Origin: Amycolatopsis bartoniae
GTDB taxonomy: Bacteria; Actinomycetota; Actinomycetes; Mycobacteriales; Pseudonocardiaceae
Direction: 5' to 3'
DNA length: 64,000 nt
Assembly: GCF_014191255.1 (NCBI RefSeq)
Contig: NZ_JACHWH010000003.1
Coordinates: 253,501-317,500, forward strand
This document shows positions 8,249 to 16,256 of this stretch, in pieces; the stretch's first letter is position 1, and the number at the start of each line of letters is the position of its first letter. The translations under genes were made by a program, and so were the position numbers. Under the pieces are notes generated by a model. It did no database searches. It worked only from the letters and a program-made list of their open reading frames with translations, and was not told where the DNA came from.

Positions 8249-9604
8249 ATGGCTGCTTCCGAACTGCCGGGCAATATCGTCGAACCCGCGGTCGCGCCGG
8301 GACGAGTCGCGGGACTGGGACACCTGCCGCGGCTGGTCCGCGACCCGTTCGGCTTCTTCCTCTCGCTCGCCGAACTCGGGGATGTCGTGACCATCCTGAT
8401 CGGACGGAAGCCGGTGCACCTCATCACCACGCCCCGGCTGGTGCGTTCGGTGCTGCTCGCGGGTGGCGAGGTGTACCGCCGCGGCCGGGTCTTCGAGAAG
8501 GCGACCAAGACGTTCGGCGGCGGGGTCATCGTGGCGGAGGGGGAGGCACACCGGCGGCAGCGTCGGCTGATGCAGCCCGCTTTCGGCCGCCACCGCATCG
8601 CCTCGTACGTGCCCGAAATGCGTGCCGCCGTCGAACGGGGGGTGGCGAAGTGGCGGCCGGGCATGGTGCTCGACATCCCGCGGGTCACCCATGAGATGGC
8701 GGTGGACTCGCTGGTCCATTCGCTGTTCAAGGCGGATCTGGGGACCGGGGCCGCCGAGCGGATCATGGGTGCGTTCCCGGGCGTGGTCTCGGGGATCATG
8801 GCGCACACGCTCTACCCGGCGGACTGGATGGAGCGGTTGCCGCTCGGGGTGAACCGCCGGTACCAGAAGTCGTCCGACGAGGTCAGGGCCGTGGTCGACG
8901 ACGTCGTCGCGCGCAGCGCGGGTTCGGATTCGGCTGAGGCGAGCCTGCTGAACGTGCTCCTCAAGGCGCACGAACAAGGCGACGGTTACGACGAGGCCTT
9001 GTTGCGGGACGAGATCGTCACCTTGCTGATCGCCGGCTCGGAGACGGTCGCGACCACCCTCGCCTGGGTGCTGCACGAGATCGCCGGTCATCCGGCGGTC
9101 GAACGGGAGGTGGTGGACGAGCTCACCGCGGAACTGGACGACGCCCCCGTGCAGCCCAGCGACTTGGCCAGGCTTCCTGTGCTGGACCGGGTGATCAAGG
9201 AAGCGCTGCGGCTGCACACGCCGAACTGGCTGCTGACCCGGCGGACCACCGAGCCGACCACCCTGGGCGGCTACCGGATCCCGGCGGGCGCCGAGGTCGG
9301 GTTCAGCCTCACCGCGCTGCACCGGGACCCGCGGGTGTTCGACTCCCCGCAGGCGTTCGAGCCGGACCGGTGGCTCGACGACAACCTCGCCGGGTTCTCC
9401 TCTGACGCCTTCCTTCCGTTCGGTGTGGGCAGGCACCGGTGTCCTGGTGACACCTTTGCCTGGGCGGAGCTGGGCGTCGCGGTGGCCACGATCCTGCGGG
9501 ACTGGCGTCTCGCGCACAAGCCGGGGGCCAAAGTCCGCGAGTTGCCGATGGTCACCGTGCAGCCGTCCGGGCTGCGGATGGTCGTGCAGCGGAGGCCGCT
9601 GTGA
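8249..9604 (+). CDS. Cytochrome P450, likely terpene hydroxylase
   Basis: A 451-residue P450. The I-helix oxygen-activation motif is LIAGSETVATT, the K-helix ExxR is KEALRL, and the heme loop is PFGVGRHRCPG with the axial Cys at about residue 398. No membrane anchor is seen, so it should be a soluble class I enzyme needing external ferredoxin and reductase, neither of which is in this operon. It starts 13 bases after the terpene synthase stop and overlaps the methyltransferase gene, so it most likely oxidises the cyclised terpene, creating a hydroxyl or carboxyl for methylation. Confidence 0.93.
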   Translation: MAASELPGNIVEPAVAPGRVAGLGHLPRLVRDPFGFFLSLAELGDVVTILIGRKPVHLITTPRLVRSVLLAGGEVYRRGRVFEKATKTFGGGVIVAEGEAHRRQRRLMQPAFGRHRIASYVPEMRAAVERGVAKWRPGMVLDIPRVTHEMAVDSLVHSLFKADLGTGAAERIMGAFPGVVSGIMAHTLYPADWMERLPLGVNRRYQKSSDEVRAVVDDVVARSAGSDSAEASLLNVLLKAHEQGDGYDEALLRDEIVTLLIAGSETVATTLAWVLHEIAGHPAVEREVVDELTAELDDAPVQPSDLARLPVLDRVIKEALRLHTPNWLLTRRTTEPTTLGGYRIPAGAEVGFSLTALHRDPRVFDSPQAFEPDRWLDDNLAGFSSDAFLPFGVGRHRCPGDTFAWAELGVAVATILRDWRLAHKPGAKVRELPMVTVQPSGLRMVVQRRPL

Positions 9605-10479
9605 GCAGTGCCGAACTGGCCGAGGGGGTGAGCACCACCGCCCTCATGATCGCCGCGACCCGGGCCATCGAGTCCCATCGTCCGGACGGGCTCGTGCGGG
9701 ACGAGTACGCCGAGCATTTCGTCCGTCGCGCGCGTTCGTCGGTCGCGATGCCCACTCGCATCGAAGACGTCGACGGCGGCGACGCCCACCCGGTATGGGG
9801 CCGGGTGGGGGCCTATTGCGCGCTGCGTACCAGGGTCTTCGACGACGCGGTGCGCGCGGCCTCGAGCCCGCAGGTCGTGCTTCTCGGGGCTGGTCTGGAC
9901 ACCCGCGCGCTGCGGCTCGACCTGCCGGAGACGGCACGGGTCTTCGAAATCGACCGGGCGGACGTACTGGCGTTCAAGCTCGCGGTTCTCGACGCGGTCG
10001 GAGCGACCGCGCGGGTGCGGTGCGACCGGCTGGTCGCCGACCTCGCCGACGCTTGGGACGTCGCGCTGCTCGACGCTGGATTCTCGGTGGCCCAGCCCAC
10101 GACGTGGATCGCCGAGGGGGTGCTGCCCTACCTCCCGCCTCCGGTGGAGATGCGGGTTCTCGGCCTGGTCGATCGGCTGTCGGCGCCCGGCAGCCACATC
10201 GGCTACGAGGTCGTGCCCGGCCAGGAGTCCGCCGAGTTTCGCGACCATGAACTGTATGCGGGCACGGGCGACGCGATCGGCTCGCACCTGCCCAGCCTGC
10301 TCGATGACAAGGCCCGGCCCGACTCCGCGGGTGTGCTGCGCGCAGCGGGTTGGGAGATCACCGAACGACCGGTCGCCGACTACACCGTGCGCTATGGCCG
10401 GGGCCCCGACCCGTCCGTCGACGACCCGATCCAGCTGGCCCGCTGGGGCTTCGGGCAGAAGAAGAGCCGCAGTTCCTGA
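9601..10479 (+). CDS. SAM-dependent methyltransferase, Ppm1/LCMT-like (TIGR00027 type)
   Basis: A 292-residue methyltransferase of the leucine carboxyl methyltransferase-like group common in mycobacteria and other actinomycetes. The N-terminus contains LMIAATRAIESHRPDGLVRDEYA. The SAM motif is VVLLGAGLDTRALRL (about residues 92-106), then VFEIDR at the acidic ribose-binding position and WIAEGVLPYLPP. GTG 9601 overlaps the P450 TGA (GTGA), so translation is coupled. O-methylation of the P450-made hydroxyl or carboxyl is the simplest role; methylation of the prenyl diphosphate before cyclisation, as in 2-methylisoborneol synthesis, is less likely because that enzyme family differs. Confidence 0.85.
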   Translation: MSSAELAEGVSTTALMIAATRAIESHRPDGLVRDEYAEHFVRRARSSVAMPTRIEDVDGGDAHPVWGRVGAYCALRTRVFDDAVRAASSPQVVLLGAGLDTRALRLDLPETARVFEIDRADVLAFKLAVLDAVGATARVRCDRLVADLADAWDVALLDAGFSVAQPTTWIAEGVLPYLPPPVEMRVLGLVDRLSAPGSHIGYEVVPGQESAEFRDHELYAGTGDAIGSHLPSLLDDKARPDSAGVLRAAGWEITERPVADYTVRYGRGPDPSVDDPIQLARWGFGQKKSRSS

Positions 10480-10593
10480 CTCCGCGCGCATCGGTCTCCG
10501 CGACGCGGAGCGAGCGGTGCGCGATCACCCGCCGGGGCGGTGCGTCGTCGACGGGACCGCCGGGTGGGGCCGGACCGACTTTCGAGGGCGCGC

Positions 10594-11397
10594 TCATCGT
10601 AGGGGTATCCCGAAGGCCGTCCCTCCCGCAGCCGACCACTGACCGCTCAAGATATCGAGATAGGTTTCCCGATCAGCGGCCCGTCCCACCGACAGCTCCT
10701 GGAACTCCGGTTGGCTCAAGATCAGGAACTGCTCCTTGCGAAGGCCCTCGACCACGGCGTCGGCGACTACGTCAGGTTCGACCGAGGGGCCACCGGCCCG
10801 CACGGCCCGGCCTACGGGGTCGTCGTCGATCGTCGCCATCATCGGCGTCTCGACAACGCCCGGACACAAACACGAGAAGCGCACGCCGCTGCCCTTGTAC
10901 AGCACCGCAAGGGATTCGGCCAACGCGACGGCGGCATGCTTGGTGACCGTGTAAGGCACATCGCCCGGAACCATCAGCAGGCCGCCGACGGAGGCGGTGT
11001 TCAGAAGGTAACCCTCCCCGCGCGCCGCCATGGCCGGCACCAGCGCCCGTGCCGCCCACACGTGTGCCATGACATGAATGTTCCAGCGGTGGAGCCAATC
11101 CTCATCGGGCGACTCCAGGCCGGCGGGCTGGGCGAACCCGGCGTTCGAACAGAACAGGTCGATGGGACCGAATCGTGCCTCCGTCTCCGCGATGACCCGC
11201 TGGACCTCCGCCTCGCTGGTCAGGTCGGCAGTGATCGCCACACCCCCCACCTGCTCGGCGATCGCGACGGCCGCCTCGGTGTTGCGGCCGACCACGGCAA
11301 TGCCGCGCGGCCGCTCCTTCGCGAAGCGCTCGACCATGGCACGGCCGATACCGCTCGTACCGCCCGTCACCACGATGGTTTTGTCTTGGAGATCCAT
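10594..11397 (-). CDS. Short-chain dehydrogenase/reductase (classical SDR)
   Basis: A 267-residue SDR. The cofactor motif is TGGTSGIGRA near residue 11, NAG is in CSNAGFA, the catalytic Ser in NTASVGG and the Tyr-Lys pair in PYTVTKHA. An Arg after the second strand (VVGRNTEA) suggests NADP preference. ATG 11397 follows TTGAGGGAAAATC. It converges on the terpene operon (114-base gap), and its promoter block (11452-11476) is nearly the same as the terpene operon's. The shared element suggests it oxidises or reduces an intermediate of the same terpenoid pathway; that is inference. Confidence 0.88.
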   Translation of the reverse strand: MDLQDKTIVVTGGTSGIGRAMVERFAKERPRGIAVVGRNTEAAVAIAEQVGGVAITADLTSEAEVQRVIAETEARFGPIDLFCSNAGFAQPAGLESPDEDWLHRWNIHVMAHVWAARALVPAMAARGEGYLLNTASVGGLLMVPGDVPYTVTKHAAVALAESLAVLYKGSGVRFSCLCPGVVETPMMATIDDDPVGRAVRAGGPSVEPDVVADAVVEGLRKEQFLILSQPEFQELSVGRAADRETYLDILSGQWSAAGGTAFGIPLR

Positions 11398-11451
11398 GAT
11401 TTTCCCTCAACCGGCGGATGTTTGCGTCGGGGCTCGATCATGGACCGCCGC

Positions 11452-11476
11452 CCCTCTGTGTGTAACGATCACTATA
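11452..11476 (-). promoter_or_regulatory. Second copy of the conserved 25-base promoter block
   Basis: Read on the minus strand the block begins TATAGTGATCGTTACACACA and ends AGGGG-side at 11452. It is 21/25 identical to 7139-7163. It lies 55 bases before the SDR start and lacks the AGAACGTTCT palindrome found with the other two copies. TATAGT would serve as the -10 box. Confidence 0.5.
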
Positions 11477-11555
11477 ATCATCCGCGACGTCCGCTGTAGC
11501 GGGCGTGCGTTCGTCTCGGCAGGAGGGCGAGACCAATCATCCGATGTGACAGGAG

Positions 11556-12563
11556 TTGACCATCAAGATCTTCGTGACGGGCGGCAGCGGGTTCGTCGGT
11601 CAGCACTTGGTGCGCCGCCTCGTCGGCGAGGGGCACACGGTGCTGGCGCTGGCGCGGTCCGGCCGTGCCGCCGAGCTGGCCAGGGCTGCCGATGGGGACG
11701 TGGTGAAGGGTGATCTGGCCGACTTGACGCCCGGCGGTACACCGCCCGAGTGGACATCCGTCCTGGCCGGCTGTGACGCTGTCATTCACGCGGCGGCTCG
11801 GATGGAGTTCTGGGGTCCCGATGCCGGCTTCCACCGTGACAACTTCGTCCCCGCTGTGGCGCTGCACGAGACTGCTGCCGCGGCTGGGGTCGGCCGGTTC
11901 GTGGCGATCAGCGCGGCGAGTGTCTCCACCGGCAGTCAGCGCGCCGCGGTGGTGGACGAACGCACCGACAATGGGCGGCCCAACATCGCCTACAGTCGCG
12001 TCAAGCTCACGACCGAGCAGGCCTTGCTGTCCGCGGACGCACCGGCCATGGACACCGTGGTGCTGCGCCCGCCGTTCGTCTGGGGTGCCGGGATGGCCAC
12101 GGCGTCCGAGCTGGCAGATCTCGCGCGGGCCGGCGGATGGACGTGGATCGATCAGGGCCGCCACATCATGGACTTCATTCATGTCCGCAACTTGGCCGTG
12201 GCCGCCGAGCTCGCACTGACCCGGGGCCGGCCCGGTGGCGTCTACTACGTCACCGACGCCACTCCGATGCCGATACGCGACTTCATGACCCGGCTTCTGG
12301 CCACTCAGGGCGTCGACGTGAGCGGGGCGCGCAGTGTGCCACTCTGGGTCGCCGCACCGCTGGGAGCTGTGCTCGATGGTGGCGCCCGGTTACTGCGCCG
12401 GCCCAAGCCGCCGATGCTGACCAACTGGCTGGTCGCGTTCTTGGGCCGCGACCGCAGTTACGACATCACAGCCGCGCGCCGCGACCTCGGCTACACCCCT
12501 GGCGTGGACATGGCTCAGGGACTCGCGGAAATGACCCCCGCGCCACCTCTGATGTGGTCGTGA
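11556..12563 (+). CDS. NAD-dependent epimerase/dehydratase (extended SDR, 3-beta-HSD-like)
   Basis: A 335-residue extended SDR. The N-terminal Rossmann motif is FVTGGSGFVGQHLVRRL, then VIHAAARMEFWG, a catalytic Ser region AISAASVSTGS and the Tyr/Lys pair in IAYSRVKLTTEQ. The sequence resembles sterol/3-beta-hydroxysteroid or dihydroflavonol reductase-type SDRs. The start is odd: the only early start codon is TTG 11556, abutting an AGGAG (11551-11555), and an in-frame stop lies just before it; ATC 11562 would have ideal spacing but is a very rare start. It is divergent from the SDR at 11397 across 158 bases. Confidence 0.82.
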   Translation: MTIKIFVTGGSGFVGQHLVRRLVGEGHTVLALARSGRAAELARAADGDVVKGDLADLTPGGTPPEWTSVLAGCDAVIHAAARMEFWGPDAGFHRDNFVPAVALHETAAAAGVGRFVAISAASVSTGSQRAAVVDERTDNGRPNIAYSRVKLTTEQALLSADAPAMDTVVLRPPFVWGAGMATASELADLARAGGWTWIDQGRHIMDFIHVRNLAVAAELALTRGRPGGVYYVTDATPMPIRDFMTRLLATQGVDVSGARSVPLWVAAPLGAVLDGGARLLRRPKPPMLTNWLVAFLGRDRSYDITAARRDLGYTPGVDMAQGLAEMTPAPPLMWS

Positions 12564-12626
12564 CATCGACTTCGACGACCGTGGAATCGGCGGCAGCGAG
12601 CCCGGCGATGGCCTGATCAGCGCGCG

Positions 12627-12909
12627 ATGGGGCTGGGGCACGGGCTTCCGTACGCCACCGGCGGCATGGCGGCGTTGGCGGTGCCCGGGCTGGTGTTCTC
12701 CCCTTCCCCGGTTGGCGGACGTCGCCGGACGGCGCCGGGTCCTGTGTGGCGCACTGCTGCTGATGGTCGCCGGGTGCGCAGTCGCCGCGCTCGCATCGAA
12801 CATCGAAATGCCTTTTGCCGGCCGGGTCAACGCCGGGATCGCCGGGTTCCGGCAGGTCTCCGGACGTCAGGAGAAGCCGACGCCCGGAGACCCGTTGATC
12901 GCCTCGTAG
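12627..12909 (+). pseudogene. Frameshifted MFS transporter fragment
   Basis: Two adjacent frames together give a recognisable MFS N-terminal piece. Frame one (from 12627) reads GGMAALAVPGLVFSP, like the end of TM1. After a frame change near 12705 the other frame gives LADVAGRRRVLCGALLLMV, the diagnostic loop 2-3 motif plus TM3-like helix, then a stop at 12907. Everything else of a roughly 400-residue carrier is missing, so this is a decayed drug-efflux-type transporter. Confidence 0.6.
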
Positions 12910-12914
12910 GCCGG

Positions 12915-13670
12915 CTACGGGACGACCACCCGGGCGCCGGACAGCGCGATGCGCACCTCGACGTCCGGCGCGAGGCGGGCGACGGCGTCGGCGTAGTGGC
13001 GCGGATCCCGGTCGGCTTTGGTGATCATGCGGTCGCCGAGGTAGCCGCTGTGGAACGCGTAGTGGTGGGGGATCGCGAGGGCCGGGCGCAGCACGGCGGT
13101 CAGCTCGGCCGCTTGCTCGGCGTCCATCACCACTTGGCGCAGGTTCGCCGGCCGCACGCAGAGGCCGTTGGTGGGCAGGATCGTCAGGTCGACCGGTCCG
13201 AGGCGATCGGGGATCTCGTCGAGTTCGGGCACGCGCAGCGAGTCGCCGCCGAAGAACACGGTCCGGCCGCCTGCCTGAAGCACGAACGTCACCTCGTGGA
13301 CACCGTGCTCGCCGGGTGTGGCGGTGACCGTGAGGTCGCCGACCTGTGCCGACTCCCATGCCTCGATGGTGTGCAGGGTGGTGAAGCCCTTGTCCTTCGC
13401 GATGGCGGTGACGGTACCGGGCCCGATGACCGGGGTGTCCGGGTTGAGGCCGCCGGCGAGGAGGGCGTCGAGGTCGCAGTGGTCGTAGTGCTCGTGGCTG
13501 ATCACGACCGCGTCGAGCCGGCCCAGTGCGGACACGGGCGCCGCGAGCTGCTCGCCTTGGTGGTAGGTAGCCGTTTCGGTGAACCACGGGTCGGTGAGGA
13601 CCCGCAGGTCGCCGAGCTCGATCAGCTGGCATGCGTGGGCGATCCGGGTGACCGCGAGGGAGGTACTCAT
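12915..13670 (-). CDS. MBL-fold metallo-hydrolase (UlaG-like)
   Basis: A 251-residue metallo-beta-lactamase-fold hydrolase. The metal motif HxHxDH appears as ISHEHYDHCD, with further ligands in TPGEHGVHE and FFGGD and a terminal His in IPHHYAFHSG. The DPWFTET segment near residue 27 is typical of the UlaG/RomA-like group of lactonases and phosphodiesterases. ATG 13670 is preceded by AGGAGCACCAGG-like purines. It lies 26 bases after the alpha/beta-hydrolase gene in a two-gene operon divergent from a MarR gene. Hydrolysis of an ester, lactone or phosphodiester is expected; no substrate can be named. Confidence 0.87.
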   Translation of the reverse strand: MSTSLAVTRIAHACQLIELGDLRVLTDPWFTETATYHQGEQLAAPVSALGRLDAVVISHEHYDHCDLDALLAGGLNPDTPVIGPGTVTAIAKDKGFTTLHTIEAWESAQVGDLTVTATPGEHGVHEVTFVLQAGGRTVFFGGDSLRVPELDEIPDRLGPVDLTILPTNGLCVRPANLRQVVMDAEQAAELTAVLRPALAIPHHYAFHSGYLGDRMITKADRDPRHYADAVARLAPDVEVRIALSGARVVVP

Positions 13671-13696
13671 GTCCTGGTGCTCCTTTCCGGGAACGG

Positions 13697-14491
13697 TCAG
13701 TTGCTGCCGAGGTCGGTGATGGCGCCGAGGAGTTCCTCGGGCGTCTCGATCTGCGGCAGGTGGCCGGACCGGGGCAGCACGGTGAACTCCGCCGTCGGGA
13801 TGGCCGCGGCGTAGGCCTTGCCGTACTCGGTGCTGACGATCCCGTCGCTCTCACCCCAGATGACGTGGACGGGCAGGTGGCCGAGCGTGTGGAGCCGCTC
13901 CAGCAGGGTCGGGTCGGACATGGCCGGGCCGGTGTAGGAGAGCAGCGCCTGGATGTCCGGGCTCGGCCCGGTCCCACCGGCCGCGGGCGGCGCCGGCGCC
14001 TTGCTCGGGTCGTGGAAAGACAGCTTGCGCAGGTCGGCGGGCGCGAGGCCGGCGACGCTGGTCGCGGGGTGCCCCTCGACCTCGATCCCGACGCCGTCGA
14101 CGATCACCGCGCCGCTGACCCGTGGGCTGCCCAGCAGTGCGATCTCGGCGGCCAGCCAGCCGCCGAACGAGTTGCCGATCACGGTGACGTCGCTGAGGCC
14201 GAGCTCGTCGAGCAGGCCGACGTAGGCCGCGGCGAGCGCACGCGTGGAGTCCAGGTCCGGTACCCGCGGGGTGCCCGCGAAACCGGGGTGGGTGGGGGTG
14301 AGCACGCGGGAGTGCGTGCGCTGGGCGAGCAGGTCGGCGAAACCGGTCACGGTCGCCGGGCCACCGCCGCCGTGCAGGAGGAGGAAGGGCCGGGTGTGGT
14401 CGCGGTCTTCGACGGTCACCACACCGCCGCCGACCGGCGTGCCGAGGGTGCGGGTGGGCCGGAGGCTCCCGGCGGGGACGGAGTTGCTCAT
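13697..14491 (-). CDS. Alpha/beta hydrolase
   Basis: A 264-residue alpha/beta-hydrolase. The oxyanion motif is LLLHGGGGPAT, the nucleophile elbow VIGNSFGGWLA (Ser), the acid probably in WGESDGIV, and the His in PRSGHLPQIE. ATG 14491 is chosen because AAGGAG lies 8 bases upstream, although the frame is open 15 codons further. It heads a minus-strand operon with the MBL-fold hydrolase and shares a 78-base divergent promoter with the MarR regulator, so esterase or C-C hydrolase activity is probably induced by a ligand of that regulator. Confidence 0.9.
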   Translation of the reverse strand: MSNSVPAGSLRPTRTLGTPVGGGVVTVEDRDHTRPFLLLHGGGGPATVTGFADLLAQRTHSRVLTPTHPGFAGTPRVPDLDSTRALAAAYVGLLDELGLSDVTVIGNSFGGWLAAEIALLGSPRVSGAVIVDGVGIEVEGHPATSVAGLAPADLRKLSFHDPSKAPAPPAAGGTGPSPDIQALLSYTGPAMSDPTLLERLHTLGHLPVHVIWGESDGIVSTEYGKAYAAAIPTAEFTVLPRSGHLPQIETPEELLGAITDLGSN

Positions 14492-14533
14492 GCTGTCGCT
14501 CCTTCTGGACCAAGCTATATAAACAACCTTATA

Positions 14534-14550
14534 CAAACATCCTTAGTTTG
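14534..14550. promoter_or_regulatory. Candidate MarR operator in the hydrolase/MarR divergent promoter
   Basis: CAAAC-7-GTTTG (14534-14550) is a perfect inverted repeat in an AT-rich spot otherwise unusual in this genome. The neighbouring sequence repeats the unit CCTTA with an ACAAAC-like context (14526-14545). It sits between the two divergent starts (14491 and 14570), where a MarR protein would control both genes. Confidence 0.4.
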
Positions 14551-14569
14551 CCAAGTGTGAGGGTCGCGA

Positions 14570-15004
14570 GTGGTGGGTTACGCTGCGTCGGTGTCACCGT
14601 CGCTTCAGGAGATCGGGCTCGCCGTGAAGCGGCTGCAGTGGGTCCACCACCGCGAAGCCAACCGCCGGCTGGCCCGGCACGGGCTTTCCCTGGTGCAGTG
14701 GGACGTTCTCCGGCACCTGCACCAGCAGCCGGACGCCACGCTGCACATGCTGGCGGAACTGACCTTCCAGACCGACCAGTCGATGGGCGCCCTCGCCAAG
14801 CGCATGATCGAGCGCGGCTTGCTGAAGCGGGTGGACGGCCCTGGCCGCGCCACCCGCCACCAACTGACCGTCGAAGGCGAGCGCGCCTTCGAGGCCGGAG
14901 CGCTCGTCGTCGAATCCGTCCTGGCCGAAACCGTCGGCACGCTGACCGAAGCCGAACGGGCTGTCCTGCACGAACTGCTGATCAAGGCCGCCGGCGCGCC
15001 TTGA
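14570..15004 (+). CDS. MarR-family transcriptional regulator
   Basis: A 144-residue MarR protein. The winged HTH runs from about residue 38 (LSLVQWDVLRHLHQQPDATL) through LAELTFQTDQSMGALAKRMIERGLL to the wing RVDGPGRATRHQLT. The dimerisation helices are at both ends, as usual. GTG 14570 gives this length; a second in-frame GTG at 14591 would also keep the domain. It is divergent from the hydrolase pair, which it probably represses. Confidence 0.88.
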   Translation: MVGYAASVSPSLQEIGLAVKRLQWVHHREANRRLARHGLSLVQWDVLRHLHQQPDATLHMLAELTFQTDQSMGALAKRMIERGLLKRVDGPGRATRHQLTVEGERAFEAGALVVESVLAETVGTLTEAERAVLHELLIKAAGAP

Positions 15005-15039
15005 AGTGGTTCGGCTGCGCACCCCGGCCGTGAGCCGTT

Positions 15040-15475
15040 CGAGCCCGGCCCGCCGCCAGAGCGTCCACAGAGGACCGGGCGCCGGTGACACCCATCAGCG
15101 CGGACGTGTAGCCGAACCCGGTCCCGGCCGCAACGGTCTCCGCCAGCTGCTCGTCCGTGCTGCTAGGCGCGACCACGAAAACGGTGGCCAGGTCGGGTGC
15201 CTCGGCGTGCCCAGCTCGCGCGCGAACCGCTCGACGCCGTAGCAGGACACCGGGTTCCAGTAGGACATCACCAGCACCGGCTTGCCCGTGGCGGCGTGTA
15301 CTTCGCGGACCGTGCGCAGGACGTCGGCGATCCGGACCCCGCCGCGCAGCGCGATGGCGTCGGCGGTCTGGATGACCGGGCCGTCCAGCAGCGGGTCGCT
15401 GTGGGGCCCATGTCCTTGTCGCCGCGGCCGGAAAGGTTCACCAGAAGGACGGCGTCCGGGCCGAGTTCGGCTCGC
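15040..15475 (-). pseudogene. trpB-trpA remnant (deleted and frameshifted tryptophan synthase)
   Basis: Reading the minus strand, 15474-15408 encodes RAELGPDAVLLVNLSGRGDK, the conserved TrpB C-terminus. It is joined without the TrpA N-terminus to DPLLDGPVIQTADAIALRGG and VREVHAATGKPVLVMSYWNP, internal TrpA, in another frame (about 15405-15190). A second break then leads to VFVVAPSSTDEQLAETVAAG and ALMGVTGAR, the C-terminal TrpA region (about 15200-15040). At least two deletions and two frame changes are needed, so the locus is dead. It lies between MarR and TetR genes and has no trp neighbours. Confidence 0.75.
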
Positions 15476-15569
15476 GTGTTCCTCGGCTATGGCCGCCGCC
15501 CCCGTCCGGACATCACACCTGGAGCAGGCGTCGAGAGGGCTGATGCGGTGGTGAAAGGCCACTCCCTGC

Positions 15570-16172
15570 TCAAGGTCCCGGAGGTGTCCGTGGAACGGAT
15601 TGGCCCTTGCTCATGCGCAGGATCAAGGCGACGGCGTCCTCCGAGTGGCCTGCCGGAGCCAGCACCTCCTGTAGGAGCAGGCCACGAATCGCGGCAATGG
15701 TGACGGTGGCCATGGTCAGCGCTTCCTGGGTGTCGAGCCCTTCGCGTTCCGCGAGCGAGGCGAGCATCTTGGTCAGATCGTCGAGCGAGTCGATGAACTC
15801 GCGAAAGTCCTCTGGCCGGTAGGCGGCCAGTCCTGCGACGTGAAAGAAGCCGCGGACACGCGACAGCTGCTCCGGGCGGGTGTAGGTCCGCCAGATCGCC
15901 ACGACGAGGTCGTCAAAGGTGCCCTGCTGAGCGGCCTCGAAAAGCGCTTCGTTGTCGCGAGATCGCTGTGCCTTGAGCATGGCCGCCAAGACGCCCGAAA
16001 GCGACCCGAAGTGGTACCGCAGGAGGGCGTGGCTGGTCTCGGTCCTGGCGGCGATCTCGCGGAGCGATACCTCCGGTGAGGGAAGAGCCTCGCCGAAGGC
16101 GTCGAGAAGCCGAGCCAGGAGACGCTCGCGGGCGTCGCCTTTGCGTTCCGTGCTTGACAGGATCACTCCCAC
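15570..16172 (-). CDS. TetR-family transcriptional regulator
   Basis: A 200-residue TetR regulator. The HTH is at residues about 17-60 (SLREIAARTETSHALLRYHF followed by GSLSGVLAAML). The C-terminal domain contains LSRVRGFFHVAGLAAYRPED and a QEALTMATVTIAAIRGLLL helix, usual for ligand-binding TetR proteins. ATG 16172 lies 85 bases from the divergent amidohydrolase start, and a promoter for that operon overlaps its 5' end, so it most likely represses the amidohydrolase-esterase pair. Confidence 0.88.
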   Translation of the reverse strand: MGVILSSTERKGDARERLLARLLDAFGEALPSPEVSLREIAARTETSHALLRYHFGSLSGVLAAMLKAQRSRDNEALFEAAQQGTFDDLVVAIWRTYTRPEQLSRVRGFFHVAGLAAYRPEDFREFIDSLDDLTKMLASLAEREGLDTQEALTMATVTIAAIRGLLLQEVLAPAGHSEDAVALILRMSKGQSVPRTPPGP

Positions 16173-16187
16173 AGTTTATCCATTGGA
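16154..16187 (+). promoter_or_regulatory. Sigma-70-like promoter with overlapping operator, amidohydrolase operon
   Basis: TTGACA (16154-16159), 17 bases, then TATCCA (16177-16182). The -10 is covered by a small inverted repeat TCCA-T-TGGA (16179-16187), a plausible TetR site. The -35 lies inside the first codons of the divergent TetR gene. The transcript would start about 65 bases before GTG 16257. Confidence 0.5.
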
Positions 16188-16256
16188 AAAGACCGACGGC
16201 GCCATGCTGCGTCACACATGGTCGCAGCCGGCTCGCAACAGCGGAGGGAACGACTC

